Positions 14,832 to 22,067 of a stretch of DNA of 22,069 bases are shown piece after piece. Under the pieces are notes generated by a model. The model searched no databases. It was given only the letters and a program-made list of their open reading frames with translations, and was not told the DNA's origin. Position 1 is the first letter of the stretch, and every line of letters begins with the position of its first letter. Made by a program: the position numbers and the translations under genes. This stretch comes from a virus, in the IMG/VR virus record IMGVR_UViG_3300037502_000285, positions 1-22,069 of that record, one strand, 5' to 3'.

Positions 14832-15833
14832 TTACAGTGTCAGAGAGTTGTAGCCAGTAACCTTCGTCATCGACTTAGGCTTGGTGCTTACCATTTCGGC
14901 AATCATCAAGACAGCGCCAACATAACCAATTTGGAAGTTTGGCAGAGTCGATTCAAAGCCAGTAAACGCAAACGATGCCTGCTCATGTATGTACATGGAC
15001 AGATAGTTTGTGTTCAGCAGGTACAGAGTACCTTCCGGGCAATAAGGATCAGGATAGATGGGAACACCAGCAACCATCAAAGCGCGGAAAGCGGCTTGAG
15101 GGCCATTGGCATCAGCATCGAACCCGGAACCCGGAGTAATCATGTACTGCTCTTGGCCTACGTAGTCCTGAGCCAGCAATGTCCAAGTACCAAAACCGCA
15201 GACACCGAATGTCGGCACTTCTGCACAGTTCTTGACGGTACCGGAGATGTACTGAAGTACGTTCTGACGAGTCGGGTTAACCGAACCAGCAGCGTACTCT
15301 TTGGAAGCCCACCACGAATAAGCGCTACGGCTAATTCCACCGTAGGTGCCAGACGAGTCAACAGCGATGGGCAAGCCCGTAAACTGCTGAGTATCCGAGG
15401 TGTTGGTGTACAGCGAGGTAGCCATAGCATCCATCATCACGTTGGTCGCATCGTTCATGCGAGCCTCAATGAGGGGGATGATCGCGTAGTCTTGCTGAAC
15501 TGCGCCTTCCATACCGAGGAACGGTACCGGAGAGACAAGCAGTTTCAGGTTGAACTCAGCGTTATAAGCGCCTTGCTGAACTGAAGGTTGTGCAAAAGAG
15601 CCAGAATAATCTGACCATTGTGCGTTGACAAACTGCGACCCCTGAACGGGCACCGTCACCGATGACACACCGCCAGAAGCGGTTTGACTATTGGCGATCA
15701 GTGCAGCCATGAGGGGCGTAGAGTTGTAAATCTGCACGACCATCTTGGGAATAAACGCTCTACGGGTTACATACGTAAGTTCCGTATACTGTTGACTACC
15801 AGAGGCCGGTATAATTCCACCGCCAATAGGCAT
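14832..15833 (-). CDS. Major capsid protein (HK97-fold type)
   Basis: This 333-residue protein has a clear TAGGAGA ribosome site. It starts with a short Gly-rich segment, then TYVTRRAFIPKMVVQIYNSTPLMAALIAN, which looks like the N-arm and E-loop entry of HK97-fold capsid proteins. SVTVPVQGSQFVNAQWSDYSGSF and LKLLVSPVPFLGMEGAVQQ are beta-strand and E-loop parts; NDATNVMMDAMATSLYTNTSDTQQFTGLPIAVDSSGTYGGISRS matches the helix-plus-turn segment (SxTGLxxxV) of many such capsids. The C-terminal half has strands and ends with GYVGAVLMIAEMVSTKPKSMTKVTGYNSL. Order after the scaffold-like gene and size both fit. I am confident of the role, less so of the subfamily. Confidence 0.93.
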   Translation of the reverse strand: MPIGGGIIPASGSQQYTELTYVTRRAFIPKMVVQIYNSTPLMAALIANSQTASGGVSSVTVPVQGSQFVNAQWSDYSGSFAQPSVQQGAYNAEFNLKLLVSPVPFLGMEGAVQQDYAIIPLIEARMNDATNVMMDAMATSLYTNTSDTQQFTGLPIAVDSSGTYGGISRSAYSWWASKEYAAGSVNPTRQNVLQYISGTVKNCAEVPTFGVCGFGTWTLLAQDYVGQEQYMITPGSGFDADANGPQAAFRALMVAGVPIYPDPYCPEGTLYLLNTNYLSMYIHEQASFAFTGFESTLPNFQIGYVGAVLMIAEMVSTKPKSMTKVTGYNSLTL

Positions 15834-15866
15834 TTTGATCTCCTAAAAAAAAGCCCCTAAACCAAT

Positions 15867-15896
15867 AGAATCAAAGACCGATTGGCCTTGGATTCT
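15867..15896 (-). promoter_or_regulatory. Strong hairpin between scaffold and capsid genes
   Basis: Two 13-base arms pair with a 4-base loop; there is only one mismatch and one G-T wobble. The hairpin covers the last codons and TGA of the scaffold gene. A T8 run (15852-15845) lies 14 bases past it, directly before the capsid ribosome site TAGGAG. A shorter alternative stem (CCAAT/ATTGG) shares bases with it, so two folds compete. It could adjust capsid expression relative to scaffold or be a processing or attenuation site; the gap to the T-run makes a simple terminator less likely. Confidence 0.5.
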
Positions 15897-16401
15897 TCCT
15901 AAACTCGTTTAATGCCGCATGTGCTGCATCACGCGCAGCGCCTACCGGATTCTTCATAAAATCCTTGGTATTGAACTTCGACATTACGGGCTGCGGGAAC
16001 TGCGATGGTGTAGGTGCTGCTGCCTGCTTCATCCACGAATGGTACTCAGCGGCAGTTTCGTGATTGGCAATACCCTTTTCAACCATTAACTTCTCAACAT
16101 CCTTGATTTCATCTTCGGAGTCAACAAGTCCTTTTTTGATTAAGGTATCGCGGCGCTTCATCAATTCCTCTTTGGCTTCCTTTTGACGCAGTTTGTCCTC
16201 AAGGGATTTCACGCGATCTTCGGCTTGCTTCAATACGGAATTAGTACGCTCTTCAATTTCAATCTCAGGGATTGGAACGTCAGGACGTACTTGTTTTGTT
16301 AGTTGTAAGAATTGCTTGCGGGTATTGGGATTCTCAGCCAATGTCTTAGCCAATGCAGCCAATTCCTGTTGCGCTTCTACGGATAAATTCTCTAATGACA
16401 T
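15871..16401 (-). CDS. Scaffold-like coiled-coil protein
   Basis: This 176-residue protein has GGGG-type ribosome site (AAAGGGG). Residues 1-30 are helical, 45-105 are a long charged coiled coil (VLKQAEDRVKSLEDKLRQKEAKEEL), followed by a Pro/Gln hinge (about 130-140) and a basic C-terminal segment (KNPVGAARDAAHAALNEFRKNPRP) that could bind the capsid protein. A highly charged coiled coil with a basic helical tail directly upstream of the capsid gene is the classical scaffold layout. No protease motif is seen. Confidence 0.82.
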   Translation of the reverse strand: MSLENLSVEAQQELAALAKTLAENPNTRKQFLQLTKQVRPDVPIPEIEIEERTNSVLKQAEDRVKSLEDKLRQKEAKEELMKRRDTLIKKGLVDSEDEIKDVEKLMVEKGIANHETAAEYHSWMKQAAAPTPSQFPQPVMSKFNTKDFMKNPVGAARDAAHAALNEFRKNPRPIGL

Positions 16402-16421
16402 TTTTTAGCCCCTTTCTGTCT

Positions 16422-16607
16422 TTAGATGACTTTTTTACCGTCACCCGGCTTGCCAAGAGTCATTTTGTTCTTGGGGCCGATTTTGTTCGGTGCAGTAAGA
16501 CCGCCAAACTCAGCAAAGCGGGGAGTGTTGACCACTTGACCGTTTTGCTGCGTGTTATCCGTGGGTCGGCGCGGAGCAAGATTTCCGCGTGGTTTGAAAA
16601 GTTCCAT
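16422..16607 (-). CDS. Small basic protein, unknown
   Basis: This 61-residue protein starts at ATG 16607-16605, after a perfect AAGGAG site that overlaps the stop of the gene before. It is Pro/Gly/Asn/Lys-rich with no hydrophobic core (KPRGNLAPRRPTD, TAPNKIGPKNKMTLGKPGDGKK), hence likely disordered. It sits between the Pro-rich protein and the scaffold-like gene. It may be a small assembly or DNA-contacting factor; no family is recognised. Confidence 0.8.
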   Translation of the reverse strand: MELFKPRGNLAPRRPTDNTQQNGQVVNTPRFAEFGGLTAPNKIGPKNKMTLGKPGDGKKVI

Positions 16608-16613
16608 TTAATT

Positions 16614-16619
16614 CTCCTT
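16614..16619 (-). promoter_or_regulatory. Shine-Dalgarno site of the 61-residue gene
   Basis: AAGGAG lies six bases before the ATG at 16607 and overlaps the TAA stop at 16620-16618 of the Pro-rich gene. It supports the short basic gene as real and translationally coupled. Confidence 0.8.
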
Positions 16620-17037
16620 AAACTGGTAATGGAGGTTGTTCGGTTCCGGGTGCTGGTGCTGCTGCAACTGCTCTTGCTTCAGGCGTTGCACCACCGGCCT
16701 GCGGCAAGGTTTGAATTAGATTCATAATCTCGGCAGGCATCAACTGTCGGGTATCCGACTCACGCTCACCAAACTTAGCCGTAATCTTTCCAACAACATC
16801 CTGAAGCGCCATACCCTCTTCGGACTGCATGCCAAAGGTTTGCAGGGCGTTTTGTAGCATGTCGAGTGCCATCATCACGTTCAAACGTGCCTGCTCCATG
16901 TTTCCTGACTGTGGCTCAGGCGTGGTCATTGGGGAAGGCATAGGGGCAGTCTGACTCGCCTGCTCGTTTGGAGGCGGTGTCGGTTGTGGTTGCTCAGATT
17001 TGAGCATGTCCATCATTTCTTTGCTTGAAACAGCCAT
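16618..17037 (-). CDS. Pro/Gln-rich protein next to scaffold gene, unknown
   Basis: This 139-residue protein has AGGA eight bases before its ATG and is the first gene after the promoter-like sequence at 17065-17094. Residues 1-15 are helical, 17-48 are Pro/Gln/Ser-rich (SEQPQPTPPPNEQAS), 49-90 are a hydrophobic helix pair (NMEQARLNVMMALDMLQNAL; GMALQDVVGKITAKFG), and the C-terminus is again Ala/Pro-rich. The layout suggests a linker-bearing virion or assembly protein. The family is unknown to me. Confidence 0.83.
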   Translation of the reverse strand: MAVSSKEMMDMLKSEQPQPTPPPNEQASQTAPMPSPMTTPEPQSGNMEQARLNVMMALDMLQNALQTFGMQSEEGMALQDVVGKITAKFGERESDTRQLMPAEIMNLIQTLPQAGGATPEARAVAAAPAPGTEQPPLPV

Positions 17038-17064
17038 AAGTGATCCTGTTCCTATGATGTGCGG

Positions 17065-17094
17065 ATTTTCAATTGTTACAAACTATTGTGTCAA
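17065..17094 (-). promoter_or_regulatory. Promoter-like sequence before the capsid operon
   Basis: TTGACA (minus strand, 17094-17089) is a perfect -35 box. With an 18-base AT-rich spacer it is followed by GAAAAT (17070-17065), a 4-of-6 match to the -10 box. An ATG with its ribosome site follows (17037). It begins immediately past the T8 run of the terminator-like hairpin, as expected for restarting transcription. The -10 box is weak, so a phage activator might be needed. Confidence 0.45.
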
Positions 17095-17096
17095 CC

Positions 17097-17130
17097 AAAA
17101 AAAAGTAAGTGTTCGCATTTTCGCCACTTA
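17097..17130 (-). terminator. Terminator-like hairpin with T8 run
   Basis: The arms TAAGTG and CACTTA (17130-17125 and 17111-17106) pair perfectly, with a 13-base loop that may add a few inner pairs. One C and then eight T (17104-17097) follow directly. The left arm contains the TAA stop of the 59-residue gene. The 6-bp stem is weak in G-C, so termination may be partial. Confidence 0.5.
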
Positions 17131-17307
17131 TGATTTCCGCATGTAACGGGTACCGTATGAAGTTTTGGGGAAGTTTCCGCGCTGTGCTTGGCGTGTATAG
17201 GAGATTCTACCCATACTACGCTCGGTATCCTTGATAGAAGTCTCGGTAGCGCGTGGCTGATCGCCACTACGCAGGTTTCCTTCTGGTTGGTTAGGCAGGG
17301 CCGCCAT
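17128..17307 (-). CDS. Small 59-residue gene overlapping the portal end, unknown
   Basis: An ATG at 17307-17305 opens a 59-codon frame with TAA at 17130-17128. Its start lies inside the portal gene (17-base overlap) and has a good ribosome site, GGGAG six bases upstream. The protein (start MAALPNQPEG, end SYGTRYMRKS) is basic, Arg/Ser/Thr-rich, without membrane span, and looks unstructured except for a possible RISYTRQAQRGNF segment. It fills almost all of what would otherwise be a long gap between portal and next gene. It is the last gene before the terminator-like hairpin. No family is recognised; a virion-bound or packaging accessory role would be a guess. Confidence 0.7.
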   Translation of the reverse strand: MAALPNQPEGNLRSGDQPRATETSIKDTERSMGRISYTRQAQRGNFPKTSYGTRYMRKS

Positions 17308-18934
17308 CTATCTCTCCCGGTTGAGGTGCAATTGGCTCTTGGCTCTGAGGAATCTCAGGACTTTGAGGCGTTTGGATAGTTTGAGTCTGTTTTTTCAAAT
17401 CTTCAAGCAGTTGTTGCTTCATCGGCGGGTCAATCATCTCGATTAAGCGCTCTTTGCTGATGGTTCCAGCCTGATAGAGGCTAAAAGCCATCTCCCGCTG
17501 ATCTTCCATGAAGATTGGACTATTGCTGTGGGCATCAACCTTGACATTGAAATCATCGGTAAACTGTTTTGCTATAAACTTATTACCCTTTTCATCAACG
17601 TAAACGGTATCATCATATACCATCATCATCTTCAAATAGAGGGTAGCCAGTTTCTCCAAAGCGCTTTCAATGACCAAAGCACGCTTTTTAGCCCGTGAAG
17701 AGCCGAGTCTAGCCAGTTGGGAGGCGTGTCCAGCGCTTCTAACACCACTTTCACCCCGGCCTTGTAGAACGGAAACGATACCTGAAGCCTCCGCAAACAT
17801 GGCATCAATCTCAGCAATCTCACGGAATATGTCATTTGGAATGTCTGGAGCAAACTGTTCTACTTTGCCATTGGGCATATCGTTAGCCAATAGGCCACCG
17901 GCACGGCGTAGGGCAAAGGTTTTCTCATCTAAAAGACCGCCAAACCCCTGTAATACAGTGGGTGGGTCTACCTGTTTGTCCAGCAATTGCATGATCTGGG
18001 TGGTGCGCTTATTACGCATGTCTTGCAAGAAGATTAAGCGCTGTACTTCAGATTGTCCCCAGTAGTAATCGTACTGTGGATTGGGAGAAATCTGAACAAA
18101 AGGCACTTCGCCTTCTAAGAACATCATTTTGGATGATCGATCAAAGATTATTACGTCTGGGTCAGCAATCGTGACGCACATGTAATCGTCTTGCTCATCA
18201 TCGTAAATCCATAGTTCGTGCATCATCACCGTATCTTCGGCAATCATTGGCACGTAGCGGTTTACGCCGGTCAGGTTTAAGTTAATGTTTCCGTAAATCG
18301 TAGGATTGGTTGCAGACGTAATTACACGATCCATACCGGAAGCATTGTCAGACGTTTCTTGCTGAGAGAAGGTGATGCGGCGCACCAATTCATCACGCTT
18401 GGGGTGCGACCAAAGGCGTGAGAACAATTCGCTCTTCGTCATGTAGTAGCGCTGGATCATGGCTTCTTGCCGATCCGTGTACGGCACATCTTCGCGCAAC
18501 ACGCCAACGGCAGCAGGTTCTACCATGTACGGATGGATACCATTGCGCCAAACTGGTTTGACAAAGGTTGTGTTGTAGCAAAATGACCAGTTAAGCGCTT
18601 GACCAAAAACCTGATCTGCGTTGCTATTTAACCAATAATCGTATAACGCCTTGGTTAAAACAGGCACCATGCGCTGATACTCTTCAGATTCGCTTGCTCC
18701 AATATTGATTGAAAAGCGTGTAGAGTCTGCTGCATACATAAACGCAGATAGTTGATCTATGTGCGGGAAGATTTTGTTATATTGCGCTGGCGCTTCTTCT
18801 GGCCCTGCACCAAACAGGTAGTAGGATCGCAAGCCTTCTGATTCCGTGCGTCTGGACTCCATAGACACCATGCACTTTTGCATAACGTCCATGTAGAACA
18901 TCTCACGTTCTAATGGGTCGGTAGGTATTCTCAT
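17291..18934 (-). CDS. Portal protein
   Basis: This 547-residue protein starts at an ATGA overlap with the preceding gene; it has no strong ribosome site, so translation is coupled. Residues 1-130 carry long helices and strands (ESEGLRSYYLFG, KIFPHIDQLSAFMYAADS, WSFCYNTTFVKPVWRNG). Residues 280-320 contain the typical PNPQYDYYWGQSEVQRLIFLQDMRN motif, and 392-420 the GRGESGVRSAGHASQLARLG segment of podovirus-type portals, followed by the long helix KKRALVIESALEKLATLYLKMMM that lines the channel. The C-terminal 50 residues are Pro/Gln-rich. It forms the dodecameric vertex through which DNA is packaged and ejected. Position after the terminase and before the scaffold supports the call. Confidence 0.93.
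   Translation of the reverse strand: MRIPTDPLEREMFYMDVMQKCMVSMESRRTESEGLRSYYLFGAGPEEAPAQYNKIFPHIDQLSAFMYAADSTRFSINIGASESEEYQRMVPVLTKALYDYWLNSNADQVFGQALNWSFCYNTTFVKPVWRNGIHPYMVEPAAVGVLREDVPYTDRQEAMIQRYYMTKSELFSRLWSHPKRDELVRRITFSQQETSDNASGMDRVITSATNPTIYGNINLNLTGVNRYVPMIAEDTVMMHELWIYDDEQDDYMCVTIADPDVIIFDRSSKMMFLEGEVPFVQISPNPQYDYYWGQSEVQRLIFLQDMRNKRTTQIMQLLDKQVDPPTVLQGFGGLLDEKTFALRRAGGLLANDMPNGKVEQFAPDIPNDIFREIAEIDAMFAEASGIVSVLQGRGESGVRSAGHASQLARLGSSRAKKRALVIESALEKLATLYLKMMMVYDDTVYVDEKGNKFIAKQFTDDFNVKVDAHSNSPIFMEDQREMAFSLYQAGTISKERLIEMIDPPMKQQLLEDLKKQTQTIQTPQSPEIPQSQEPIAPQPGEIDGGPA
17314..17318 (-). promoter_or_regulatory. Shine-Dalgarno site of the 59-residue gene
   Basis: GGGAG lies six bases before the ATG at 17307, within the portal coding sequence. 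It is the main sign that the short overlapping frame is translated. Confidence 0.6.
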
Positions 18935-19344
18935 TTTTCAACTTTTAAGTTTTGATGGTCGGCAATATAACTGCCGATACGCGGCCCCGAAAGTTTTGCT
19001 GATTCTTTAAGCGCACCGATACCAGATACGTTTTCGCCTCCGACAGAACGCAAGTTAAAGCCGCCAAGATCACCCGGAGAACCCCATCGTGGGGCAAATG
19101 GGTTGTCAGGTTTTGCAAACCGTGGTGGTTGTGCCTCACCTTTTTTGACAGACTTCACATCGCTCATCTTAAAGTCCAGTGCAAGTTGTTTTAGGGTTTT
19201 GTCGCTACCCTTGGTACGATCACTTGTCATACCGACAGGCTGCAAGAAAACCACTTGTACATCGGTACACCCATGAGGACATACCGCTTCACGCGATTCA
19301 AAGTATCCGTGAGCCGGACACTTATAGTCGTTCATCACTGCCAT
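18931..19344 (-). CDS. Small protein with N-terminal Cys/His cluster, unknown
   Basis: This 137-residue protein follows AAAGGGG as ribosome site and overlaps the portal by ATGA. Residues 9-26 hold three Cys and two His (CPAHGYFESREAVCPHGC), spaced like a small zinc-binding knuckle, though with unusual order. The rest is low in hydrophobic residues, with a Pro/Gly-rich middle (PPRFAKPDNPFAPRWGSPGDLGG) and a Lys-rich end. A zinc-binding protein next to terminase and portal could take part in packaging or bind DNA. No named family is recognised. Confidence 0.85.
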   Translation of the reverse strand: MAVMNDYKCPAHGYFESREAVCPHGCTDVQVVFLQPVGMTSDRTKGSDKTLKQLALDFKMSDVKSVKKGEAQPPRFAKPDNPFAPRWGSPGDLGGFNLRSVGGENVSGIGALKESAKLSGPRIGSYIADHQNLKVEK

Positions 19345-19345
19345 A

Positions 19346-19744
19346 TTAGCCCCTTTTTTTCACTGAGTCATCAAGTCTTGGTTTAGAAAAATCGTACTTA
19401 TTGGTGATTCCTACCTTCATTTTGAACCCATCGGCAGTCATTTCAAGCCCCATACTGCGGCGCAAAACGGGCTTCGCCTTTGGGTGAAAGCCTATAAACT
19501 TCTTGCCCAAAATGTCGATTCTTGGGCCAGCCTCCCCTCGCTCCAGAGCCAGTAACGCCTTGGATAACTTACGTTGGGTGAGTTCGGTAAAGTTAGAAGT
19601 CTGGTCGCGGGTGATCGACTCCATGTGCCTGTAGCCTATGGCGGCAAAGGCGGCAAACATCCGCATGGTAAAGCCGCGCTTGCGCTTAGAGCGCATGATC
19701 TCAAGCCTACGGATAATCTCTTGCTTAGTCAGTACCGTATCCAT
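19346..19744 (-). CDS. Basic HTH-like protein, possible small terminase subunit
   Basis: This is a 132-residue basic protein lying between terminase and portal. Residues about 5-70 form a helical series (TKQEIIRRLEIMRSKRKRGF, FAAFAAIGYRHMESITRDQ, LTQRKLSKALLALERGE) whose turn-rich pattern recalls Cro-type DNA-binding domains; LSKALLALERGE looks like a dimer or recognition helix. The C-terminal half (KKFIGFHPKAKPVLRRSMG) is basic. There is no obvious small terminase elsewhere in the window, so this DNA-binding candidate might fill the role, but small terminases usually precede the large subunit. A transcription regulator or DNA-binding virion protein is equally possible. Confidence 0.82.
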   Translation of the reverse strand: MDTVLTKQEIIRRLEIMRSKRKRGFTMRMFAAFAAIGYRHMESITRDQTSNFTELTQRKLSKALLALERGEAGPRIDILGKKFIGFHPKAKPVLRRSMGLEMTADGFKMKVGITNKYDFSKPRLDDSVKKRG

Positions 19745-19746
19745 AT

Positions 19747-21507
19747 CTAAAAGCCAAGTGCCTTGAGGTAGTTATTGACCTGTTTCCTGACCTGCTCTCC
19801 TTCAGGATTTGTGGCGCTTTCGTCTTGCGCTTGCTTTTGTACCCTAGTGAGTCTTGCCGCAATGAGTCTTGGCTGGACTTGTTCTGCGTAGGCTGCACAG
19901 GCCAGCGCTGAAGCAATAACGCGATCATCTTTTCCCCTTCCGTATGCTGCAATCGTCCCTTGGTCACGTACTATACCTTTCATCTCATCTAGTAAATCAA
20001 CGCCATACACATTACACATACCACGCTCAAAGTAATCCTTGAAGTAATTGAGCATCCGTTCTTTGCTAGAGTGAGTAGTTACCCACCCAATGCTATTAGA
20101 AACGCCGCCCATAGAGTCGTTTCTTCGCCATAGGTAGTGCTGCATATTGGCTAGTACGTTGTATAAACTTGCCGCTTCTGAGCCTCCCATAGCGGTTGCC
20201 TGCCTCTTTAGGTTACGCATCTCGTTAATAACCGCCTGTCCGGGGCCATTGACTTCCAAATTTAGGGTGGAGTTCTTATAAGCACCTGCCAAGTAGCAGA
20301 TAACCCACGCAAACTGGAACGTATTAAGTTCAGCAGAGCAGAATTCAGCCACCTGATCTAGCCCATCGGCATAACAGCGGTAGACCTGTACACAAAAGCG
20401 GTCAGCCCAGTCAGATGAGCCGTAGGCAGGGTCAGCACCGATCACGTAATAGGCAGAGTCAATGGGTTCTTCCCAAATCGTCATGGTAGATAGCCTAGCG
20501 GTGGACTTTATTAACTCCGTGTCTTGGAAGTTGGCCCCCATGCTGAACCGATAATAGTTAGCGTCTATTAACTTTGCTTCTTTCATAGCATCTGTACATC
20601 TGCTAGTAGAAAAGAAGGATGAGCCGGTCATTACGAAGGCGTAGTCCTCGGTAGGAGGAAACTCTTGGTACATTAAGCCTTCGTCTTTGAGTCCTTCGTG
20701 CAGTTTCCAGCGCCACCAAGCCATCTGGCGGCTATTGATCTCGTAGTTGTAAATCTTTTTAATCTCTCGCGTCCATTCTTTCTCTTCCGGGCTAAGTTTT
20801 CCGTCCCAGTAGACGCGGTACACATCGGAGTTTGGGTCAGCAGCATAGAGTTGATTACGCCACCAGCCACAGAATATGGCTTTTTGGGTACGCGCTCTCT
20901 TGGCTGTTACCCACATGTCATGGAACATATTGAACCCACGGGCGGTGGACTCGAACATGTAATAGCGTAGTGGGTTTGTTTCTGCAAGGGAGGCGAGAAG
21001 AGAGGCGAGTCCTTCTTCGTCACCCCAAGAAGAAGTCTCAGTGCCGTGCAAGAAAGTGATACCTTTACCGCGTCCCAGTGTTCCCTTTGATCTTGTGCCT
21101 GCGACTTGGTAGAACATCCTTGATCGGTTTTTGAGAACCATTTGGTTTCTGTTGTGGGACATGAGAGGAATCTTGTATTCCTTTGGTAGTCCGTCCATGT
21201 ACATCTGTAGAGTGCTTCTAAACTGTTCACGGTTTTCCTCCGTATCGGTTGTAAGCGTGCCTTGCATACCGGGGTTTAGGAAGTGCCAATACAAATCCAT
21301 TGCAAGGCTGATAGTGGTTATCCCTAACTGCCTGCCTTTAAGCACAATAAAGAAATGAATGTTCTCTTCTAAGCCCTTGGCTACCTCATCAATCACATAG
21401 GTCTGCGTACCTAATAGGGTTTCCCCCAAGGTAATCATGCCTTGCTCTTTGGATTCAATCTTTAGGTTGCGGCAAAACTGGTAAAACTTCTTAGTGTCAA
21501 ACTTCAT
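19747..21507 (-). CDS. terL: Terminase large subunit (packaging ATPase/nuclease)
   Basis: This 586-residue protein starts at an ATGA overlap with the methyltransferase-like gene. Residues 57-65 (KGRQLGITT) are the Walker A site. Residues about 150-161 (ITFLHGTETSSW) take the place of Walker B; the usual Asp-Glu pair is replaced by Thr-Glu, leaving Glu157 as likely catalytic acid. FESTARGFNMF (184-195) is the coupling motif. The C-terminal RNase H-like nuclease has D359 (GADPAYG), E418 (NLEVNG) and D527/D528 (KDDRVIASALA), three acids in the expected order. The enzyme pumps DNA into the procapsid through the portal and cuts concatemers. Its length fits this family. Confidence 0.95.
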   Translation of the reverse strand: MKFDTKKFYQFCRNLKIESKEQGMITLGETLLGTQTYVIDEVAKGLEENIHFFIVLKGRQLGITTISLAMDLYWHFLNPGMQGTLTTDTEENREQFRSTLQMYMDGLPKEYKIPLMSHNRNQMVLKNRSRMFYQVAGTRSKGTLGRGKGITFLHGTETSSWGDEEGLASLLASLAETNPLRYYMFESTARGFNMFHDMWVTAKRARTQKAIFCGWWRNQLYAADPNSDVYRVYWDGKLSPEEKEWTREIKKIYNYEINSRQMAWWRWKLHEGLKDEGLMYQEFPPTEDYAFVMTGSSFFSTSRCTDAMKEAKLIDANYYRFSMGANFQDTELIKSTARLSTMTIWEEPIDSAYYVIGADPAYGSSDWADRFCVQVYRCYADGLDQVAEFCSAELNTFQFAWVICYLAGAYKNSTLNLEVNGPGQAVINEMRNLKRQATAMGGSEAASLYNVLANMQHYLWRRNDSMGGVSNSIGWVTTHSSKERMLNYFKDYFERGMCNVYGVDLLDEMKGIVRDQGTIAAYGRGKDDRVIASALACAAYAEQVQPRLIAARLTRVQKQAQDESATNPEGEQVRKQVNNYLKALGF

Positions 21508-22067
21508 GCGCGAGACAGTATGGTTAGCCCGTGGCAGTTGCGGTAGCGCTCATGCAGTATCCAGTCTTTGTGTTCCTCTAAAAACTCCTCTATGGCAGGC
21601 CAAAGACCGCGATCAGGTGAGCCATCATCGACTTCGTTCTTAAACCCCCAAGGGGCATCGGTGTCGTGCATGATGATGTACTGCTTGGCTTTAGAGTGGT
21701 GTAACTCCAACTCCACCTTCAATTGCCCATAGGTATGCAGGGTGTCAATAAAGAGTAGGTCACAGGTTGGTATATCAACGTGCCGTGAGTCTGCCTGCTT
21801 AAACTCAATGCTGATCTCAGAGAGTTTGCACAGTTCCTCTAACTTCAAGTTTTGGCAGGCGTTAATATCCAAGTAGAGCATCCACTTGCCTTTGTAGGGG
21901 CTGGCCTCTAGTCCAGCAGCCAAAGCGTAGGCAGAGCAGCCACCTCTTACCCCCATCTCGACTACAGAGGCACACTCACGGGCAAAGTCTCTAAGGGTGG
22001 TGAAGTGTTCCCACATATCGGTACACATGGGAGCAATCTGAGGGAGAACCTTATTTAAGTTTGACAA
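21504..22067 (-). CDS. SAM-dependent methyltransferase-like protein (Methyltransf_24/TylF type)
   Basis: The frame is open up to the right edge; the start shown is a TTG at 22067-22065, so the true start may lie outside the window. An inner ATG (Met14) exists. Residues 35-46 (VVEMGVRGGCSA) look like the SAM-binding loop; LYLDIN (65-69) is a likely acidic loop contact; DLLFIDTLHTY (103-113) and YIIMHDTD (130-137) match metal-binding carboxylate and His positions of small O-methyltransferases that act on sugars or similar substrates. The ATGA overlap with the terminase makes its translation coupled to packaging. The substrate is unknown; modification of a host surface glycan or a virion component is inference. 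Confidence 0.82.
   Translation of the reverse strand: MSNLNKVLPQIAPMCTDMWEHFTTLRDFARECASVVEMGVRGGCSAYALAAGLEASPYKGKWMLYLDINACQNLKLEELCKLSEISIEFKQADSRHVDIPTCDLLFIDTLHTYGQLKVELELHHSKAKQYIIMHDTDAPWGFKNEVDDGSPDRGLWPAIEEFLEEHKDWILHERYRNCHGLTILSRA

Noticed and set aside
14748-15584. A 278-codon plus-strand frame opposite the capsid gene
   Set aside because: It lies entirely over the confident capsid protein and the end of its neighbour, has no recognisable motif, and is Arg/His/Ser-rich as expected for a shadow frame.
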